Shown in pieces: positions 58,635 to 64,000 of a DNA stretch of 64,000 nt; position 1 is the first letter of the stretch, and every line of letters begins with the position of its first letter. The notes below the pieces were generated by a model. That model had not been told where the DNA came from. It saw only the letters and a program-made list of their open reading frames with translations, and ran no database searches. The DNA lies in contig NC_079883.1 in assembly GCF_029227915.1 (NCBI RefSeq), positions 22,320,001 to 22,384,000 of the forward strand. Direction: 5' to 3'. The DNA is from Hydractinia symbiolongicarpus. Its lineage: Eukaryota > Cnidaria > Hydrozoa > Anthoathecata > Hydractiniidae. The translations under genes and the position numbers were made by a program.

Positions 58635-61600
58635 AAGTATTGCCGTACGCATAGACATCACGTCAAAGTAAAGTTAGACATTCACATGCGGTTAGCTATT
58701 ACATGCAACACATTTAAACATGCCAAATTACCGTCCTAATAACTTCACACGTAATCACAAGGTCGTAACAATAATCCACACAAAAAGCTGCAGCAAAAAA
58801 GCATCAAAGCGGCGCGGCAGTCACAGAATCTTAATTGCTTATAATCAGAAAAACTAAAAATACCCTACACATGTTCCTTTGAAGACTAATCATTGGTTAT
58901 TATTATCAAGTCGGAAAAAAGTGAAAAACATAAATATCCATAAATTGTATCTAAGAACAAAATAGACCACAGAAAAGAAAATGCAGACATGATGCGACAT
59001 GCAAGAATTTGATATTTAGACACACTTTATAAAAGGATACATTTTTTTTTCACAATGAGCAAAAATTTGGCAAGTATAAGGCAACCTATTGACAAATGAA
59101 CAATCACAACAAGTTTTATTGCCATATTTAACTCGCAGTTTAATGGTCGCTGTGGAAAAAAAGTAATTTGGATGGAGTTAAATCAAAGAGTCGATTGAAA
59201 AATGACGTAGCAAAAGTCATTCCAACTTTTTGTACTTCCTGTTAAAATAATCAAATGGGAGGTGCTACGTTTGTCTTCTTTAACTGCGACACAAAAACAA
59301 GACCTTTATGTCTGAAAAATTTACGTTCTCTAACCTTACAGTTACAACACTATATAAATTGAACTTTCTGTTTCCATAGTTACCTCATTGGTGAAAAAAA
59401 TCGGCGGAAGAAAAAGGCGGGAAATTTTTTAATCGGCGAAAATATTGTTACTTGTACATTTTTATTTATATCTATTGTAAATCGAAACCAAAGGTATCTA
59501 AACTTTGTATTTTTGAGAAATTCTTGCTCTAAAAAAAACGAAAGCCAAAAATCGGCGAAAAAATCTTGGAAATAAATAAAGTCGATAAATGTATTTGTTC
59601 AGTAAAAAAAACAAACGGGTACAAAAAACTTTCCTTTTTTTCCTTTTTTCTTCTTTACAGACAAAGTAACTGAACAATTACTAATAATTTGTTATCACCC
59701 GCTCACTCAAGTAACCTCGTAGTTTTTTCTTGACTACATTCATTTTTTGAACAACTCGAAATATTCGAAGAATATATGCTCTCCCATCTTAATAAGTTTT
59801 AAATCCAAATTACCGCTGTTGTTCAAAACGAGTTAGTAGAAAGGATAAGACAAGAGATTTTGCTTGTTGAATTTAATGTGTATATGTGGCAATACCTGGG
59901 GGAATATACATAATTTCCAATTGATCATATCCCCCGTCACATATAATATGCAGTAAATTAATAACGCGACAAAAAACTATCTGTCGACATATCGCACCAC
60001 AAAGCAAAGTAAATATTTTACCAAAAAAAAATACGCTCATTCAGTGAGAAAATAAGTAAATAAATGACCAATCCGTTACTAAACGAGGCTACCAGGTGAA
60101 ATCAAGGAAGACCTTGCTAACGGGAGATGTTTGACAACAAAAAAAAATCAGCTCTTACGTTAGATACAATCCTTACCAGCGAAAACCCTTCTTAGAAGAG
60201 ATCCATTTTTTAATTCGTGATCTATTTTTTGTACTTTGTACCATGACATGATCATAGGTTACACAGAGATAACATATGTGCAACTACATAAGCGCTACAC
60301 ACTCATTCAAAATCAGTTAATTTTGTTTTATTTTAAATGCCACTGAGAACTGAACCAAAACTATGTAACACACGAGCACAATCACGCGCAAAAATTTCGC
60401 ACGCGTTATTTTTTCGCGCAATACTTTTTTCAATAAAGAATCGTTTTGTATTTTATTCAAAACAATGAAAACACGTATATTTTTTAAGGGGTGGGGGGGG
60501 GGATGTTTAAAAAATCTTTTGGAAAACTTTCCACTCATTCTTCGCCATTATGTGAAAATTAACACGCGCATAAAATGTTGATAATTTTGATTTTCTCAAG
60601 ACAAAACTCCTACATAGCGTGACAACTTTTTTTTAATGAAATCTTTGGCATCTACCATCAAAAGTTCGTGTTTTGAATGCAAAATCAGTATTAACCATCT
60701 ATTATCAAGATCGTAACGCGATTTAATATGTAGTTGCTCATAAAAACACAAATTGCGCGATGAATTAAGCTAAATGATTTTTAAACGTTCGTTAACATGT
60801 TTTAGATTTACAATTTATTTTTCCTGGCTGAAAAAAGGAAAAACAGCTTGTTATCAATTTTTTTAAAATTCCGTCAACTTAAACTGCGGAGTCATGATAT
60901 GGTCATAGGTTACATGCTGGAAGCTTCTCTCATTTACAACAGTCATAAAACGTTAGGTAGGCGTCCACGAGGTCTGGATCTTGTGATTCACAATTGTATG
61001 ACACATACCCACGATACTAAGACTTCCTTTTAACTCTTATGGTATACTCCAAATATCGGGGCCGGTATAATGCAATTTCTTTTTTTAGTTTGCATATAAC
61101 TGCGTATGTCGTCTTTTTGTCACGTCGGCAATTACCGATGACGTATGATAGACGTGTTCAATGTTTCAGTTCTACCCTAATTTTCACACCACATAATTTG
61201 GAGAAATTAAGCTTATAACGCCAAAAAATCGCCGAATGTGCAGAAATAATTTGTAATGACTTGCGAATATGCAGAAAATTCGACATGACACGAACATCGA
61301 AACTAAATAACGCAGCAACATCGAGATAGCACGTCAAATTCACCTCGCCAAAGTCGATTCAAAATTTACGTCACAGAAAAACCGACATTGTATTAGGTTG
61401 CAATTGCGGATGCGAAACCAAATATTATTAGTGTTGGAATGTTTTTGCTCTCCTGTTTTTGAAGCAAAAACATGATGACGTTTTTAACATGATGAGAAAG
61501 AAAATCATTAAGAAACTTTAAAAAACGAGAATAAACGACAAGCCACACGACAACTCAACGAAAATTAACGAGAATAATACGTTAATTAGGGTCATAATTT

Positions 61601-62737
61601 ATGACTCGAAAGATTATGTAGAAGGCCCACGTTGTGGTTTCTCTGTACCGACTTTTAAGTCCGACTTTTTAAAGCAGTTGAAGCAGATGTTAATAAATTT
61701 TATTACTTTTAAAATAATAAAAAGGAATTTTATGTTAAAACAGGGAAAATCAAAAAACACGAGGGGAAGTTGTAGCGAAAGGGAATTATGATTTTCAACC
61801 GATCAAGAAAAATTCTTAGAAAAAGGGTAATACCAGGAATTTATTTCACTGCAATTTATTCTGTAAATTGAAAGTTTTATCTATTTCTTAACAACGCTTA
61901 CCTCAAACATATAATTTATTTATTTTTTTTTAAAAAAAGGCACACTGAAGACACAACTGAACAACACTTAAAAACGCTGCAGGTGCAAAAAGTACTTATA
62001 TTAAAACAAAAACAATTTTCCATAATAATTTTTTCAATTACTTAATCATTTCGTGATACTACTGATAACAAAATTAGAAACTTTAGTAAGCTTTCACAGC
62101 GAGGAACTAATGTAACAACACATTGACGTCATTTTTTCTCTGTCGGAAGTAGCATCGCACGTCGTGCTTTATAGTGTGTCGATTTTATAAATGCCCGTGC
62201 ATTACAAGGACATTTAAGGCGATGTTATCCTTCAAACAAGGGTACTTGTGTAAGTTGACAAAAAGCATTGTTGCGCAATTCCTGATGATAAGAGTTAACC
62301 AATACACGCCTATTCTTTATAAGAACATATTTTATAAGATTATCAGACTGGAATTTCAGATTACGAACAATAGGGCTATTGTTTAGAACAATACAGAATT
62401 AAATATAATGAAAAGCCTGGTTAGAAATTCTATTCTATCCTTATAAAAAAAAGAAGCGTGTATTGTACAAAAGCGTTACAATAAATGATTACATTAATCC
62501 TTCAGAAGAAAGGAACTTTATTAGGGTGCCAAGTGATGCTAACAAAGTCGATATAAGTGGGCAGCACAGAGGATATCCTGTGCAATTTGAGATGATACAA
62601 GGCGTGTTCAATATGACAAAGATAAAATAATGCAATTAAATATCGAGACATTGTTTATTTATAAAACTTAACTCAACACTGCTCCGTAGATTTGTAAAAA
62701 CTACTGCCTTTTTTGGTTAAAAAATATTAAAGGGGCG

Positions 62738-62800
62738 TCTCCCTTAAACGAACGCCCCCACCCCCTTTCGCAAAAGAGAACCCGAGGGGCGGGGGCTCAT
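62738..62800. repeat. GC-rich patch with inverted GGGGCG runs
   Basis: GGGGCGTCTCCC, GAACGCCCCCACCCCC and AGGGGCGGGGGC occur within 60 bases in otherwise AT-rich DNA. This looks like the end of a decayed dispersed repeat. The class is unknown. Confidence 0.35.
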
Positions 62801-63494
62801 TTCAGCTCGAAGCAACTCTCTTGTTTTTAACAATCTACGAAGATGCCTTAAAGTAAATAAACGTTAAATTTTTTCAATGGTGTTGCACATATTTAAAATC
62901 TCGACATTGAATGACCTCATCTTCAACAATAGAAAAGACTGCCACTTTTCTCAAACACCAGAAATACCTGCACAGTTTGAGTTCATTTTAATCCTATTCA
63001 GGCCGGACTTTTGGAGGCTCAGAAAAGCCGGGGGAAGGGGACCCCTCCAACTGCAAAAGTTTACAATCAGTTTGTCCATGGAGTTACATGGTAAAAGTGA
63101 TATATCTAGAGTAATGTTAATCCACTAACGCACAGTATTTATAAGTTAAGCGGATTGGATTTTCACTAATACGCCTTTCTAGTCGGCGTTGCAATTGCCG
63201 ACGCAAAAATCGACGTGTTAACAAAGCAAGTAGACGACATATCATGCCTGTACTTTTTACTGACGCAAAAAAAAAAAAGAATTAGAAGGGTTATACACGA
63301 GTTAATACTAAGTGATAATTTTAAAATTTTTGGTTCCACTCGAACTTTTTATTATCTTTGCTGATGTCATCATTTTACAACAAAAAGCTTAGAGGCAACT
63401 ACATATCGCCTTAATAGTCACGGAAACTTCTACAGCCTAAACAACCAACTCTACGTAGAAAGCAAGTCTAGTTAGTTAAGACTGTACTTACAGT

Positions 63495-63844
63495 CTAGAG
63501 CAGCCCTTGTCTCGATAAGTCATCGTACGTCTTTTTGTTCACAACATTACCGATCGAGTCTTCGTATTCTTCCTCGTTGTCCGGTTGAAACATCTCCTTT
63601 GCTTTTTCTTTTTTCAGTTTTTCCCACAACGCAAGAGCGTCCTTGATGTTCGTTACGTTTGCAAAGTGAGCGGTATTTGGTATTTGGAGTGTACGCATTC
63701 CATGCGCATGTCGCCATTCGGAAAAGTGACGTTGAAAGGCCTTGGGTCCTCGGTATTGTTGGTCGCCACATATTTGACAGTTGTAGTATATATTTAAACC
63801 GTGTAGTTTGTACAGCCAATAAGGAATAGGCTTGCCATCCCATC
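63495..63844 (-). CDS. SF3A3: Splicing factor 3A subunit 3 (SF3a60), last exon
   Basis: Minus-strand terminal exon from the acceptor at 63845-63846 (TTAAATAG) to TAG at 63495-63497; it enters in phase after two bases. It encodes the C-terminal 115 residues: WDGKPIPYWLYKLHGLN, then the matrin-type C2H2 zinc finger (CQICGDQQYRGPKAFQRHF, SEWRHAHG), IPNTAHFANVT, EEYEDSIGNVVNKKTYDDL, RQGLL. This is a near-exact family match. The protein belongs to the SF3a part of the U2 snRNP and helps dock U2 at the branch point in the nucleus. The 5' part of the gene lies beyond the window edge; 63847-64000 is intron with no further exon recognised. Confidence 0.96.
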
Positions 63845-64000
63845 CTATTTAAAAAAGAAAACCGATAACTTATCTGGAATAAGCAAGATTTAAAAGGGAT
63901 AGTACCGCCGTATTAATTCAGAGAACGAGTTTATCACTGTAGGCATGCCACAATCTATCTCCCTTAGGTTGAAAAATGCTATTTTTGATAAAGTTTTGTG

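Larger units (their letters stand above)
54765..63494. other. Gene-free region between FGF and SF3A3
   Basis: About 8.7 kb without a supportable exon. Contents noted: a minisatellite at 58386-58472, an inverted SINE copy at 58484-58634, a G8 run at about 60493-60500, and a GC-rich patch at 62738-62800. GTCGGCAATTACCGATGACG near 61123 and GTCGGCGTTGCAATTGCCGA near 63182 are similar phrases that may be decayed repeat ends. TTTATT near 63347 could be the SF3A3 polyadenylation signal (minus strand). Confidence 0.5.

Noticed and set aside
63547-63843. 98-codon minus frame starting MGWQAYSLL
   Set aside because: It is a shifted-frame shadow of the SF3A3 terminal exon.

Overview
The window looks like nuclear DNA of an AT-rich invertebrate animal. 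Genes are split by GT-AG introns, the gaps are long and AT-rich, and old transposons are common. The mix (a signal-bearing FGF, an ISL2EU transposon with a YqaJ partner gene, tRNA-derived SINEs, many short CGCGAAA-type repeats) fits a cnidarian, perhaps a hydrozoan. That placement is inference; no single feature proves it.

Layout. (1) 2.1-8.4 kb, minus strand: a four-exon NUDT14-type UDP-sugar Nudix hydrolase. Its first intron holds a SINE and two unassigned coding-like stretches on opposite strands. (2) 9.0-25.9 kb: a transposon-rich block. It holds a TA-flanked 1.37 kb element with perfect terminal inverted repeats, a LINE 3' end, a second SINE, a hAT transposase broken only by two in-frame stops, a candidate type III hammerhead ribozyme, a CACTA-like non-autonomous element, a nested set (outer repeat element > LINE piece and CAGTACT element > Helitron), a decayed ISL2EU element (THAP-DDE transposase plus YqaJ/PHD gene), and a small hAT remnant. 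(3) 26.3-37.7 kb, plus strand: three genes in a row, namely mitochondrial ribosomal protein L47, 3-hydroxyanthranilate 3,4-dioxygenase (12 exons, kynurenine pathway), and a small heat-shock protein with two alpha-crystallin domains. (4) 37.7-51.3 kb: a gene-free stretch with one clear 151-bp MITE. (5) 51.2-54.8 kb, plus strand: a five-exon secreted FGF with a TATA box and initiator at normal spacing. (6) 54.8-63.5 kb: gene-free, with a minisatellite and a SINE copy. (7) 63.5-63.8 kb, minus strand: the last exon of splicing factor SF3A3, whose gene continues past the right edge.

The host genes are a housekeeping and metabolic set (nucleotide-sugar turnover, mitoribosome, tryptophan to NAD, proteostasis, spliceosome) plus one developmental ligand. 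The FGF is the only gene flanked by large empty regions on both sides, which would suit distal regulation. All exon joins were checked by hand for reading phase, but there is no transcript evidence. The most unusual single item is the hammerhead ribozyme at 15150-15235.
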